From contig NZ_CP125946.1 of the NCBI RefSeq assembly GCF_030064065.1, positions 1,860,001 through 1,924,000 of the forward strand: 64,000 bases of DNA, written 5' to 3'. Position numbers and translations under genes: made by a program. Shown one piece after another: positions 27,090 through 36,261 of this stretch (positions within the stretch are counted from its first letter, which is position 1; every line of letters starts with the position of its first letter). The notes beneath the pieces are model-generated. The model made no database searches. It was not told the origin of the DNA and worked only from the letters and a program-made list of their open reading frames with translations. Origin of the DNA: Rothia sp. SD9660Na (lineage in GTDB: Bacteria; Actinomycetota; Actinomycetes; Actinomycetales; Micrococcaceae).

Positions 27090-29323
27090 TTTTCGAGCCT
27101 ATCGAGTGCGGTGAAGAAGCCTTCGCCGTTGTTGACGTGACCCTGCCAGATTTCGGGGATGAAAGAGGACTTAGGGGTCAGTTCGCGTAGCTGCTTGCCG
27201 AGGGCTGCCCAGTCCACGTCGCCTTCACCGACCTGTACGCCTTCACCGTCCACGCCGATGCCGTCTACCAGGTGCAGGTGGATGGAACGGGGGGCCAGCA
27301 GCTCAACGGCCTCGGAGAGAGGAATCTTGAGGAAGTTGGCCGCCAGCATGGTGTGGGAGATGTCCAGGCAGAGGGCGGTGTTGTAGGTGTCTGAGAAGTC
27401 AGCAGTGTCCTTGGGGTCAAGGAAGAGGTTGTGGTACTGCTGACCGCCCATGAGCCAGGGGTAGGGAGGCAGGGTCTGAGCCGCGATACGCACGCCTGAG
27501 GTATCGAGCTTGGCCAGGGCCTCGCCGATACGCTCATACTTGTCGGCGCGGGCGGACGGTGCGATGTGGCCGTCCTTGGTGAAGCCACCCATGGTGACGA
27601 CCATGACCGGGTCGTCATCCACGGTGAAGTAGCGGGTCAAATCGCGGGTAATGTCGATGGTGCGCTGGACCTCTGCAATCGAGCGCTCCCAGGTTTCCTG
27701 GTCGCGAGAAGCCAGATCTACCAGGAAGTCACCGGCGAAGAGGTCGGGCAGGTGGGTGGTGAAGGACATGTCGAGCTTACGATCGAAGACCTCATCGATG
27801 TCGACTTCAAGATCCTTGTAGGAGAAGTGGAACTCCAGGAAGTCAGGCTCGGCGTCCTCAATCAGGGGCTTGTAGTCGTGGTAACGGACGGGCAGGCCCC
27901 AGGGGCGATCGAATGTGAAGTCGCGGCGGGTCACTAGGTCGTCCTTCAGATCCCCTTCGAAGAAGAAGGTGCCGGCTTCAACCTCACGCTGCATGGTGCG
28001 GCCCAGAAGCTGGGGCAGGTAGTTGGGCTGCAGACCGCGGCCGGGTGACTTAACCTCGACGTCCGCCTCGGTCACAACTTCACCCTTAGCAATGGTGCGC
28101 GTAGCAACCAGTGACTTAGCAAGGTTGACACGGTTCATGAGCTCACCGGTGGAGACCTCGCGGGGGGCTGAGGTACCGATAGATTCCTCTACCTCACGAA
28201 TCTGCTGCACCATAGCCTTGAACTCGTCAGGCAGCAGGGAGACGGTGTGGTCATTACCTTCGAGGGTCTTATCGACGGTGAAGTGCTTTTCAATAATCTT
28301 GGCACCGCGGGCAACGGCCGCAATGGGCACGTGGTAGCCGCGTTCGTGGCCTGAGTAGCCCACCAGACTCTGACCGATTTCAGCCAGGCGGTCCATGTAA
28401 GCCAGGTTGACGTCCTTGAAGGGCGCGGGATAGGTGGACTGGCACTGCAGCAGGGCGTAGGAGGCACCCAAGGAGCGCAGCAGGTTAACCGACTCGCGGA
28501 TTTCTTCTTCACGGCTCATACCGGTAGAGACCAGCATGGGCAGGCCGCGGGAGGCCATATCGCGCAGTAGCTCGTGGTTAGTCAGGTCGGCTGAGGCAAC
28601 CTTGAGACCCTGAATACCGTAGTCGACCAGAGCCTGGACCGAGGGGCCGTCCCAGGGGGTGCACATGATGTCCATATCGTGCTGCTTGACATGGTCAAAG
28701 ACCTCGTACATCTGATCCACGGTAAAGGAGAAGCGGGAGAGTAGGTCGAGGGTGTACTGAACACCTAGGTCTTCGCCGGCTGACTTTGAGCCCTTCTGGC
28801 GGTAGAGGGCGTCCATGTCGCGCAGCTGGAACTTAACAGCGTCTGCACCTGTGTCAACAGCCAGGTCCACCAGGCGCTTTGCCAGGTCAACATCGCCCTG
28901 GTGGTTGTTGCCGATTTCGGCGATGATGAAGGAGGGCGAGTCTTCGGTGATTTCGGTGCGGCCAATACGCAGCACGTTCTGCTCGTCCATGGCGATAGCA
29001 ACCAGGTGGCCTCGCTCGTCCACCAGGGGAAGAAGGCTGATACCCTTGGCAAATTCGCCCTGTAGCTCTGCCGGTTCCGAACCGATGGGGGCAGTCTTGA
29101 CGCCCAGGTTAGCCACCTCAAGGGCACTGGTTTCAAGGGGGGCAGCGGGGTTGGCAATCAGCCAGCGGCGGAAGTCACCGTCTGACAGGGAGCCCTTAAG
29201 CACACCTGACTCGTTGACCAGGAAGATTATACGCTGCCCGTTAGCAGAAATCTTCTGTAGGGCAGTCAGCACCGGATCCTCGGAGAAAACGATGTACGGG
29301 GTGATATTGCGTTCGATAATCAT
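27080..29323 (-). CDS. Four-domain NeuB-type nonulosonate synthase: CBS-NeuB-SAF-TIM barrel
   Basis: 747 aa, about twice the length of a plain NeuB. Residues ~1-118 are a CBS-domain pair. Residues ~130-385 are a NeuB catalytic barrel: AEIGNNHQGD (135-144), KFQLRD, and EKHFTVDKTLEGNDH (345-359). Residues ~395-455 are the SAF/antifreeze-like domain (LVATRTIAKGEVVTEADV). Residues ~465-747 are a second TIM barrel of the sugar-phosphate isomerase/AP-endonuclease-2 type (DISHTMLAANFLKIP, HLHLVDGIG). NeuB enzymes condense phosphoenolpyruvate with an amino-sugar to give a sialic-type nine-carbon acid. The barrel may be an epimerase or isomerase feeding the synthase (inference). Followed by the GT4 gene and preceded by neuA. 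Confidence 0.9.
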   Translation of the reverse strand: MIIERNITPYIVFSEDPVLTALQKISANGQRIIFLVNESGVLKGSLSDGDFRRWLIANPAAPLETSALEVANLGVKTAPIGSEPAELQGEFAKGISLLPLVDERGHLVAIAMDEQNVLRIGRTEITEDSPSFIIAEIGNNHQGDVDLAKRLVDLAVDTGADAVKFQLRDMDALYRQKGSKSAGEDLGVQYTLDLLSRFSFTVDQMYEVFDHVKQHDMDIMCTPWDGPSVQALVDYGIQGLKVASADLTNHELLRDMASRGLPMLVSTGMSREEEIRESVNLLRSLGASYALLQCQSTYPAPFKDVNLAYMDRLAEIGQSLVGYSGHERGYHVPIAAVARGAKIIEKHFTVDKTLEGNDHTVSLLPDEFKAMVQQIREVEESIGTSAPREVSTGELMNRVNLAKSLVATRTIAKGEVVTEADVEVKSPGRGLQPNYLPQLLGRTMQREVEAGTFFFEGDLKDDLVTRRDFTFDRPWGLPVRYHDYKPLIEDAEPDFLEFHFSYKDLEVDIDEVFDRKLDMSFTTHLPDLFAGDFLVDLASRDQETWERSIAEVQRTIDITRDLTRYFTVDDDPVMVVTMGGFTKDGHIAPSARADKYERIGEALAKLDTSGVRIAAQTLPPYPWLMGGQQYHNLFLDPKDTADFSDTYNTALCLDISHTMLAANFLKIPLSEAVELLAPRSIHLHLVDGIGVDGEGVQVGEGDVDWAALGKQLRELTPKSSFIPEIWQGHVNNGEGFFTALDRLEKWL

Positions 29324-29332
29324 GGTATTTAT

Positions 29333-30052
29333 TTAACCTTCGTTTTCTTCTGATGCGAGTGTGGTGAGTAGCTGGTGTTCTGCGACGGAGAAGTCGATGG
29401 GGGCGTCAATGTCTACGCCTTCGACCTCATCAAGCATGAAGAGCTCAATCTCGCCGCCCAATCGGTTGTGCAGAGTTTCATAGAGCTCGGTCTTGGTAAT
29501 ATACATGGAGCCGTTTTCGCGGTAGCGGAAAGTCTCACGGGTGAGTTCCTGACGCCGAGGGCGAGCCATGACCTCATACTGGGCAGTCGGTGGCTCGGTG
29601 GCAGCCCAGATAAAGGGGCCGATGGGGATAACGCCCACCATAGAATCCGATGCAGAGACAGCGAACTGGCGGATAGCGCGGGCCAGGGTGCCGGGCAGGC
29701 GGACGGGCGAGGTCGCTTGCAGGAGCATGACGGCGTCCGGACGTTTGCCCGCAGCTGTGTAGAACTCGATAGCGTGCTCAATCACCGGTTCGGTAGCGGT
29801 GGTGTCTTCTGCCAGGTGGGGCGGGCGCATGAAGGGTACCTCTGCCCCGTGCTGGCGGGCAATATCAGCTAGCTCAGCGTCATCGGTTGAGACCAGCACG
29901 TCAACCAGGTGCTCGCCTTCCAGCTCAGCCTTTGCGGCAAGGGCCTGCTCAATGGTCCAGGCGACGAGGGGCTTACCAGCGATGGGTTTGAGGTTCTTTC
30001 GGGGGATTCCCTTGGACCCGCCGCGAACGGGTATCACGCATAGAACGCGCAT
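29333..30052 (-). CDS. neuA: CMP-nonulosonate (acylneuraminate) cytidylyltransferase
   Basis: 239 aa. N-terminal CVIPVRGGSKGIPRKNL carries the CTP-binding loop; SPVRLPGTLARAI and the LDEVEGVDIDAP end match NeuA/PseF/LegF enzymes. It activates a nonulosonic acid as its CMP derivative for transfer. Whether the acid is sialic, legionaminic or pseudaminic cannot be told from this protein. Placed 9 nt upstream of the NeuB fusion and directly after the candidate transferase gene. Confidence 0.9.
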   Translation of the reverse strand: MRVLCVIPVRGGSKGIPRKNLKPIAGKPLVAWTIEQALAAKAELEGEHLVDVLVSTDDAELADIARQHGAEVPFMRPPHLAEDTTATEPVIEHAIEFYTAAGKRPDAVMLLQATSPVRLPGTLARAIRQFAVSASDSMVGVIPIGPFIWAATEPPTAQYEVMARPRRQELTRETFRYRENGSMYITKTELYETLHNRLGGEIELFMLDEVEGVDIDAPIDFSVAEHQLLTTLASEENEG

Positions 30053-31126
30053 CTATTTAAGTTTCTCCTCTAGGTATTGTGCGATTGCCTTTGCTGGAGG
30101 TGTTGAAGGCACAGTCGGTGCAGGCGTGGGGGCTTCGCCCCACTGGCTAAGACCATACCTATCCCAAAACTCTCTGACCCACGCAGGCGGCTTGGGATGA
30201 TAAACCCAAGCAGGGATTCCCCTAATTGCCGCTTCAAGTACTCCTGTAGAAAAAATTGATACTACAGGGTTGGTCAGCGTGTTGAGGGGCTCGCGACCTC
30301 GGTCAATCTCTATACCCATTTTGTCCCATAAAGCATGGGTAAGTACAGACAGTTTGTCCTTTTCGTTAGGGTGAGGTCGGTAACGGGCCCCCGTCTCCTT
30401 ACAGAATGTGTACCCTGCTTGGGCGTAAGAATGACGGGGTAGTTCAGCTCCGTGCATTTGGCCTAAGAAAATAGGTTGAGCAGTCTCATCTGAAGCCTGC
30501 ATAGCAGGTAGCTGCGCTGCTTCCCAAAAAAGCTGGGAACCAACCACATCATAGGTAATATCTGTACGCCCTGAAATCCAGAATTCAGCATCTGCTTGAC
30601 TAAAAGCTAGTAGATGAGCGGAAGGGGCCAGGGGGGGCGCAAACGGCGTGTTAAGACCGTGCTGAGACACTACATAGTCAGCATCTATACGGAGAGCAAG
30701 CTCGAAAGTAGCCGAACCTAAATCTAGGTAATGTCCAGCCGATAGTACGACCTGAGGATTCAGCTGTTTTATGGCTTCGGAAAGCAAAAGTTCTTCGACG
30801 CACCAATTCTCACCAGGAAGATGATGAGTAATATCATTATGCGATAAGACTGTGGCTGCGACATCAGTGTAAGCAAGAGGTTCGATAAGCGCTTTGAGAG
30901 AGGTTGCTCCGATACTATCTAATGCCACTACCAATTGACTGGGTCTAGAGCCTCTGCTACTAAAGAATATACGCGGAGGAGCAGATATATGAGAAGGTTT
31001 TCTCCAAGAAGCTACTTGTTTAACTGTATGTTTGACGTTGCCTATACGATTCGCAGAGCGCTGCCAGGCATACCACTGATTTAAATCTTCAGGAAATAAG
31101 AGTCCAGATTTATTCTCTATGTCCAC
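30053..31126 (-). CDS. Unassigned GT-B-like protein, candidate CMP-nonulosonate transferase
   Basis: 357 aa, no signal peptide or membrane helix. I do not recognise the family. Visible elements: VVSQHGLNTP (153-162), RPHPNEKD (250-257) and SIFSTGVLEAA (290-300). An HP motif followed by a Ser/Thr pair after a strand is the arrangement seen in bacterial sialyltransferases and in CDP-alcohol polymer transferases of GT-B fold. Its stop codon directly abuts the neuA start (30053/30052), and its own start overlaps the upstream gene by 10 nt, so it is tightly tied to CMP-sugar production. Transferase function is an inference. Confidence 0.6.
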   Translation of the reverse strand: MDIENKSGLLFPEDLNQWYAWQRSANRIGNVKHTVKQVASWRKPSHISAPPRIFFSSRGSRPSQLVVALDSIGATSLKALIEPLAYTDVAATVLSHNDITHHLPGENWCVEELLLSEAIKQLNPQVVLSAGHYLDLGSATFELALRIDADYVVSQHGLNTPFAPPLAPSAHLLAFSQADAEFWISGRTDITYDVVGSQLFWEAAQLPAMQASDETAQPIFLGQMHGAELPRHSYAQAGYTFCKETGARYRPHPNEKDKLSVLTHALWDKMGIEIDRGREPLNTLTNPVVSIFSTGVLEAAIRGIPAWVYHPKPPAWVREFWDRYGLSQWGEAPTPAPTVPSTPPAKAIAQYLEEKLK

Positions 31127-32121
31127 AGATCCTCCAGCATTTTAACACGTTGATCAAAAGTATGCTCAGACAAAGTACGCTTCTGTCCAGCCACGCGAAT
31201 TGTATGTGCCCACTGAGGGTCAGCAAAAATACGCTGACAAACTTCAATTAGTTCTTCTTCAGATCCGTAGACAAGCACTTCTTTACCTGGATCGTAATAA
31301 CGTTCAACTTCAACTCGGTCAACAATTTGCAACCCACCCACGCCTGAAGCTTCAAAGGTACGCATTGTAAATCCATCCTGATCTCCATGGATATTAAGCG
31401 TTGCTGGCGATCCCGCCATAACACCGTATGCATGAGGTCGATCGAGGTCCCGCCCTGAAGCAATACCTGGATTCTTGAAATTACGTGTGCGGGCCATATC
31501 CCACCAGTGGCGTGACCACTGTTTACCGAATGCCTTAACTGGAACTCCAGCTTGATGTAGAGCTAGAAGCATTGCTTCGCGTCCAGGATAGCGGGCACCA
31601 ACGAATGTGATTTCACTGCCCTGGACTGGAATAATATCTATATCTGTGTCGTACGCTAAAGGAACTTCTGTTGCTTTATAACCGCGAGCAGTCAGATTAG
31701 CGACGTCCCCGGGGCTGTAGCTAGCAATCTCACCTAGTAAGTTAAGATCGAAATTCTTGTCTGAATATCGCATCCTGCGGAATTCGTCATACATCCAGGT
31801 CACTAAACGCACCTCGGAAGTGCTAACAGCGTCCCACCAAGAAGAGCCCAATTGATCGCCCTTTACTACTAGGACGATATCAGGGTTCACTTCCCGAAAG
31901 CGGGTGAGGGCCTGCTCTGTCACCAAATTTTCGAAACGAGCAGGGCGCAAGTATTCGGGCAAATCGTGCAACGCTTTATTCCGGAGACGTTCAAGCAAAG
32001 TACCCGGTGCATCGTATACATGGGTAATAACTTGATAGCCGCGTTTGGTCAGAGAACGCTCAATAGTCCTCCAGTACCCGTGGAAAGCGGGAGAAACGAG
32101 AAAAATTTTAGGCTGAGCCAT
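31117..32121 (-). CDS. CgeB-like glycosyltransferase
   Basis: 334 aa. The C-terminal third (GVGGLQIVDRVEVERYY, EELIEVCQRIFADP, LSEHTFDQRV) matches the glycosyltransferase family 1-type domain of CgeB/DUF3880 proteins, which act in spore coat or capsule glycan synthesis. The N-terminal half has the matching VVKGDQLG and TWMYDEFRRMRY. Abuts the SDR gene with no gap. Specificity unknown. Confidence 0.8.
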   Translation of the reverse strand: MAQPKIFLVSPAFHGYWRTIERSLTKRGYQVITHVYDAPGTLLERLRNKALHDLPEYLRPARFENLVTEQALTRFREVNPDIVLVVKGDQLGSSWWDAVSTSEVRLVTWMYDEFRRMRYSDKNFDLNLLGEIASYSPGDVANLTARGYKATEVPLAYDTDIDIIPVQGSEITFVGARYPGREAMLLALHQAGVPVKAFGKQWSRHWWDMARTRNFKNPGIASGRDLDRPHAYGVMAGSPATLNIHGDQDGFTMRTFEASGVGGLQIVDRVEVERYYDPGKEVLVYGSEEELIEVCQRIFADPQWAHTIRVAGQKRTLSEHTFDQRVKMLEDLWT

Positions 32122-33135
32122 CTATTCAGCCAGTCCTCGCTCGGTAAGTTCTTCTAGTGCTGTATCCCAGGTTTCGCTTTTAGCTCCGGGGACTTCCCAT
32201 GATTTAACAATGAAATCTGCAATAGACTCGCGAGCATTCCAGCGGGCTTGAGGAGCTCCCAGGGAATATGCATAAGTCATATCTGCAAGTGCATGATCAA
32301 TATCCCCGGCACGTCTAATATCAACGTGCTCGATGACAGCGTCAGAGCCACCAGGGACTGCATCAATAGAGAACTGAGCTAGCTGATCAAGAGTAATTCG
32401 TTCACCAGAACCGAGGTTCAGGGTGCGGGGAGACTCCTCGAGCCCAGGCTGATTATTTAAGGCCCAAATAATGAAGTCAGCGACGTCTTCCACATGAATA
32501 AAATCGCGAGTTGCAGTACCATCACCATATACAGAGAGATTTTTGCCTTCTCGCAGACGCGCTAAGAAAGCTGCTAGCACACCGGTATAGGGGTTGTGTA
32601 AGGCTTGCCCTGGGCCAATAACATTCTGAGGTCGGATAATGATGGCAGGTATTTTACCCTGGGTTACTTCCGCTACAACGTCCTCACCAACTGACTTAGT
32701 CTCGCCGTATACAGAAAGTGGAGCATGGATATCTTGCTCAGTAGTTCCACGATCCTCAAAGCCTTCACCGTACACAGCACGAGAGCTCAGTGCAATCAGA
32801 GGGACTCCCCATTCGACAGCTTTCTCAGCGGCGTAGCGAGTACCGTCGATATTAACTCGTCGGTAGCGGTCAGTTTCATACATAGACTGAGCAGTACCAG
32901 TTTCTGCTGCAAGATGGATAATGGCTTCAGCCTGAGGTAAGTTGCTCCAAATATCTGGGTCAGATACATCTCCAACGATAATCTCGCCGGGGAACTGTGC
33001 CTTTTCAGCCTCAATATTTTGATGTACCTGTTCAAGCAAACTGTCAAGTGCATAAACAGAATGACTCTGGTCAACCAGCTTACGAGCAAGTTTGAGGCCG
33101 ATAAATCCAACACCACCAGTGATAAGAATTTTCAT
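32122..33135 (-). CDS. NAD-dependent epimerase/dehydratase (extended SDR)
   Basis: 337 aa. GGVGFIGLKLA (7-17) binds NAD; SSRAVYGEG and VYGETKSVGED supply the Ser/Tyr/Lys catalytic set. Closest in outline to UDP-glucose 4-epimerase-type enzymes. It would make one nucleotide sugar for the repeat unit; the substrate is not assignable. Confidence 0.87.
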   Translation of the reverse strand: MKILITGGVGFIGLKLARKLVDQSHSVYALDSLLEQVHQNIEAEKAQFPGEIIVGDVSDPDIWSNLPQAEAIIHLAAETGTAQSMYETDRYRRVNIDGTRYAAEKAVEWGVPLIALSSRAVYGEGFEDRGTTEQDIHAPLSVYGETKSVGEDVVAEVTQGKIPAIIIRPQNVIGPGQALHNPYTGVLAAFLARLREGKNLSVYGDGTATRDFIHVEDVADFIIWALNNQPGLEESPRTLNLGSGERITLDQLAQFSIDAVPGGSDAVIEHVDIRRAGDIDHALADMTYAYSLGAPQARWNARESIADFIVKSWEVPGAKSETWDTALEELTERGLAE

Positions 33136-33143
33136 AGTTTTCC

Positions 33144-33695
33144 CTAATTTATTTGAGTGCGATTAATTGGTTGAGCGGGGACACCTACAACAACGGCCCC
33201 ACTTTCTACGTCCTTGGTAACAACAGCTCCGGCACCAATAATTGCCCCATCGCCGATAGTTACACCGCCAAGAACGATAGCGTTCCTGCCTAGGAAGACT
33301 TTGTCGCCAATAGTAATTGGCCCACGGTGAGTCACTTCATCCAGCTTCCCGGGGACATGGACACCTGTGTTAACCATTACATTGTCTCCGAACAAGCAAT
33401 CGTTACCGATAGTCACGTCAGCTACAGCATGGATGTGTCCATGATGGCCAAGGTGAAAGTGTCTGCCTATCCGCAATACCCCGCCAGACTCGGTCTGTAG
33501 CCATACGCCCTCCCGGATAAGCACATCATCATCAAAATACATGTTCTCAGTACCGACAAGCTTGAGCGGAGAAATAATCTTGAGAGATTTACCAGAAGCA
33601 CCTAGGGCCCGAGAGTACAGGTATTTTGAAAGTGCTGAGCCAACATGCCATCGAATAGACGGAGGTACTTCAGTTATCTTACGTGCGAAATTCAT
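33144..33695 (-). CDS. Hexapeptide-repeat acyltransferase
   Basis: 183 aa left-handed beta-helix protein. Imperfect hexapeptides such as VTIGNDCLFGDNVMV and VTIGDGAIIGAGAVVTKDV run through the C-terminal two thirds, with GHHGHIHA as the likely active-site region. Similar to WbbJ/maltose O-acetyltransferases of polysaccharide loci. Probably O- or N-acetylates a sugar in this locus. Confidence 0.87.
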   Translation of the reverse strand: MNFARKITEVPPSIRWHVGSALSKYLYSRALGASGKSLKIISPLKLVGTENMYFDDDVLIREGVWLQTESGGVLRIGRHFHLGHHGHIHAVADVTIGNDCLFGDNVMVNTGVHVPGKLDEVTHRGPITIGDKVFLGRNAIVLGGVTIGDGAIIGAGAVVTKDVESGAVVVGVPAQPINRTQIN

Positions 33696-33700
33696 CTTCT

Positions 33701-34636
33701 CTAACTTAGTTGCTGAAAAGCAGTCTGAATCGTGGAAAGTTCAGTTTGGCGAACCTCTCGAGGCTTGACTGCTGAGTTGCGGACTCTTCTAACTTGATTA
33801 AAGAGATAGTTTACGTGAGTCACTGCGGTTAGAGCCACTCTAAGCTTTTGTGGATGCCCCCACTTTTTTTCGTATAAGAATCGTGAGTTAGTTACCCATT
33901 GACGCCTGCGAGCAGTATCTCCTGATGAGCCGCCACCCTCATGCGCAACTGTAATATCACCTCGGAACACACGTGGTACGCCTTGCAGCATCAAACGATA
34001 CTGTATATCTACTTCTTCACTATTCATGAAGAAGGATTCGTCCATACCTCCAACCTCATTGTAAAGAGAACGGGGCATCATGAGGCAGGCACCCATAAGC
34101 CAGTCAGGTTCTGCCCGGTTATCAGCTATGCAAGCTAGATTATGGCCAACCATGTGATGCCAAAAACGAGTCGGACGCAAACGTGCAGCTGGGGTAAACC
34201 ATTCCCAAGCATGATGACGAACACGGGGAAAGGCACGACCGACCCATTGTGAATCCCCCTCATGCCCTACAATATGCGGAGCAAGCACTACCCCCTTTCC
34301 ACCTGCAAGAGCATACTCTGCTTCTGCTGCCTTGTACATGTCGTCGATAAAACCACTCGACAGAGTCAAATCACTGTTAAGAATAAGTATCCATTTACCT
34401 TCAGCTGCAGCGACTCCTGTGTTGACGTTAGCACCAAACCCACCATTGGTGGCTCGACGCACAGTAGTCACCCCACCAACTTCGGGAAAAGGTTGCGGAG
34501 AAGCATCGTCAGAAACAACAATCTGCACCGAAGCCAACGCTTCTTGCGCCTGAATCTGATTCACAAGATTCAAAGTATCTGCTGGATCCCCATAAAAAGG
34601 GATAACAACCGACAAGTCCGTCATATTTTCACCCAT
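33701..34636 (-). CDS. Glycosyltransferase family 2, rhamnosyltransferase-like
   Basis: 311 aa. GT-A core: LSVVIPFYGD, VVSDDASPQ, NGGFGANVNTG and NSDLTLSSG, with GGMDESFFMNSEEVD downstream. This pattern (NxGF, E-E-x-D) is shared with WbbL-type rhamnosyltransferases, which fits the dTDP-rhamnose genes nearby (inference). GGGGGAGAG precedes the ATG at 34636; an alternative start MTDLS is four codons in. Confidence 0.86.
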   Translation of the reverse strand: MGENMTDLSVVIPFYGDPADTLNLVNQIQAQEALASVQIVVSDDASPQPFPEVGGVTTVRRATNGGFGANVNTGVAAAEGKWILILNSDLTLSSGFIDDMYKAAEAEYALAGGKGVVLAPHIVGHEGDSQWVGRAFPRVRHHAWEWFTPAARLRPTRFWHHMVGHNLACIADNRAEPDWLMGACLMMPRSLYNEVGGMDESFFMNSEEVDIQYRLMLQGVPRVFRGDITVAHEGGGSSGDTARRRQWVTNSRFLYEKKWGHPQKLRVALTAVTHVNYLFNQVRRVRNSAVKPREVRQTELSTIQTAFQQLS

Positions 34637-34734
34637 CGCACTCTTCTCTCCCCCAAATTACTAAACTACAGAAAAAATGAAATTTAAAAGTATTCTACCA
34701 CAATTCCAATAGATTTTTCTTATAAACATGGTTA

Positions 34735-36186
34735 CTATTTGTTTAAAGATTTTGCGAATTCTAGAATCTGCATGTAATCTCTCCTTACTGCTGGAATAAC
34801 AGCACAGATAGCGGCTAGCGCCAACTGTAATACAACACCAAGAAGGATTGACGCAATCAAGTCCACTGCTAGCCCCTGGAGGATGTAATAATTCAATGCG
34901 CTAGAGAATAGCACAACCGCAAATATTCGATAGGAGTTAACTAGCAAACCTTTAGTAGAAACTCCTGTTGAACGTTGGACCCAAAGCAAAGACAACGGCC
35001 ATTGAATCATCACAGCCACGGCTTGCCCCACCACGGCCCCTAGGGGGCCCAGCACCAAAGCACCTATAATAACAAAAATAGTTCTATTAATCGAGCTGAA
35101 GATCGTTAGATTCATAAGTCCTTTAGACTTGCCTCGAATAAGAAAAATCCATCCCGCTGTCATCGCAAGGCAGTTAAGCCCCTCGGTAATCGCAATCCAA
35201 GCAAAAAATGGCGCAGCTGCTTGCCAACTTTCACCCAGAAAAAAGACAACCAGTGATGAAGATGCGGCAGCCAAGCCACCTGCGATTAAGGCTAGAGGGT
35301 AGGCCAGAAGAATCTGACCTTTTTCTATTGAAGTAGCGATTTCTGCATTAGATGATTGTTTTTTCGACAAAGTAGAAAAGGCAACATTATTTAGTGGTGA
35401 CCTCAAACTATTCAGTGGCGTGCGAACAGCCTGAGAAGATCTGTTGAAATACCCGAGCACCTCAGGCCCCGAAACATGACCAATCATATAAACATCAACT
35501 AAACCTGAGAAATAGTTTAGCAGATTAGAAAACATGAGAGGCATCCCAAAATTCAAGAATCTACGCATAGATACTGACCTATCGTAGCCTCTAGGAATCC
35601 ATCTGGTCTGAATAATAAAGATCAACAAACTGGCGATAGCTATTACTAACCCTTGAAATACTAGAGACCAGACCCCAAATCCGTTTAAAGCCATGATCAC
35701 TGCAGCAATCAATCCAATTATATTGGAAATAATATTATTCACTGCAATTTTGCCAAACTGGATCTCTCGCTGAAGGTTTGCAAAATACTGAGTTGACATC
35801 CCAGAAATAACAAAATTTAGTGACATTACAAGAGTTATTAAAATCAGCCTATCGTCGCTATATATTGCTGCAACAACAGGGGCAAGAAGTGCTATAGCAG
35901 CAGCAACTACTACTCCCATTGTGGTATTTAGCCACCATAAATTGCTTCGTTCCTGAGGCGAAATCGTTTTTGCTTGGATGGTAGCTGATGTTAGACCGAA
36001 ATCTCTAAATACATCAGCTATTGCCATTACAGCCATAACCATAGCAACCAGCCCATACTCTTCAGGACTGATAAGTCTTGCCAAAATTGCGAGTGAAACA
36101 AGGTTAATGACAATTTTTGCCAGCTGACCGCCAACAGCGTTAACCCCTCCACGCGCACCTCTCTGAGCTAAAGTTCTTTCAGCCAT
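34735..36186 (-). CDS. Polysaccharide flippase (MOP superfamily, WzxC-like)
   Basis: 483 aa, about 12-14 helices. The N-terminal VNLVSLAILARLISPEEYGLVAM is typical of lipopolysaccharide/teichuronic-type flippases. First gene of the second polysaccharide operon. The start at 36186 (MAERTLAQRG) is chosen because AGGAGGGGGA lies directly upstream; an in-frame start 33 nt earlier lacks this. Exports the lipid-linked unit for the polymerase at 24746. Confidence 0.88.
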   Translation of the reverse strand: MAERTLAQRGARGGVNAVGGQLAKIVINLVSLAILARLISPEEYGLVAMVMAVMAIADVFRDFGLTSATIQAKTISPQERSNLWWLNTTMGVVVAAAIALLAPVVAAIYSDDRLILITLVMSLNFVISGMSTQYFANLQREIQFGKIAVNNIISNIIGLIAAVIMALNGFGVWSLVFQGLVIAIASLLIFIIQTRWIPRGYDRSVSMRRFLNFGMPLMFSNLLNYFSGLVDVYMIGHVSGPEVLGYFNRSSQAVRTPLNSLRSPLNNVAFSTLSKKQSSNAEIATSIEKGQILLAYPLALIAGGLAAASSSLVVFFLGESWQAAAPFFAWIAITEGLNCLAMTAGWIFLIRGKSKGLMNLTIFSSINRTIFVIIGALVLGPLGAVVGQAVAVMIQWPLSLLWVQRSTGVSTKGLLVNSYRIFAVVLFSSALNYYILQGLAVDLIASILLGVVLQLALAAICAVIPAVRRDYMQILEFAKSLNK

Positions 36187-36211
36187 TCTCCCCCTCCTAT
36201 AGGTACGGTGA

Positions 36212-36238
36212 GGGGTCATGCACTAAGTGCATGACCCC
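36212..36238 (-). terminator. Perfect hairpin between prs and the flippase gene
   Basis: 12-bp perfect stem with a 3-nt loop, 24 nt after the prs stop. There is no T run after it on the minus strand, so it may only attenuate read-through from prs into the polysaccharide operon or protect the prs mRNA end. Confidence 0.5.
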
Positions 36239-36261
36239 AGCGTCAGTTGTATTTCTGAATG

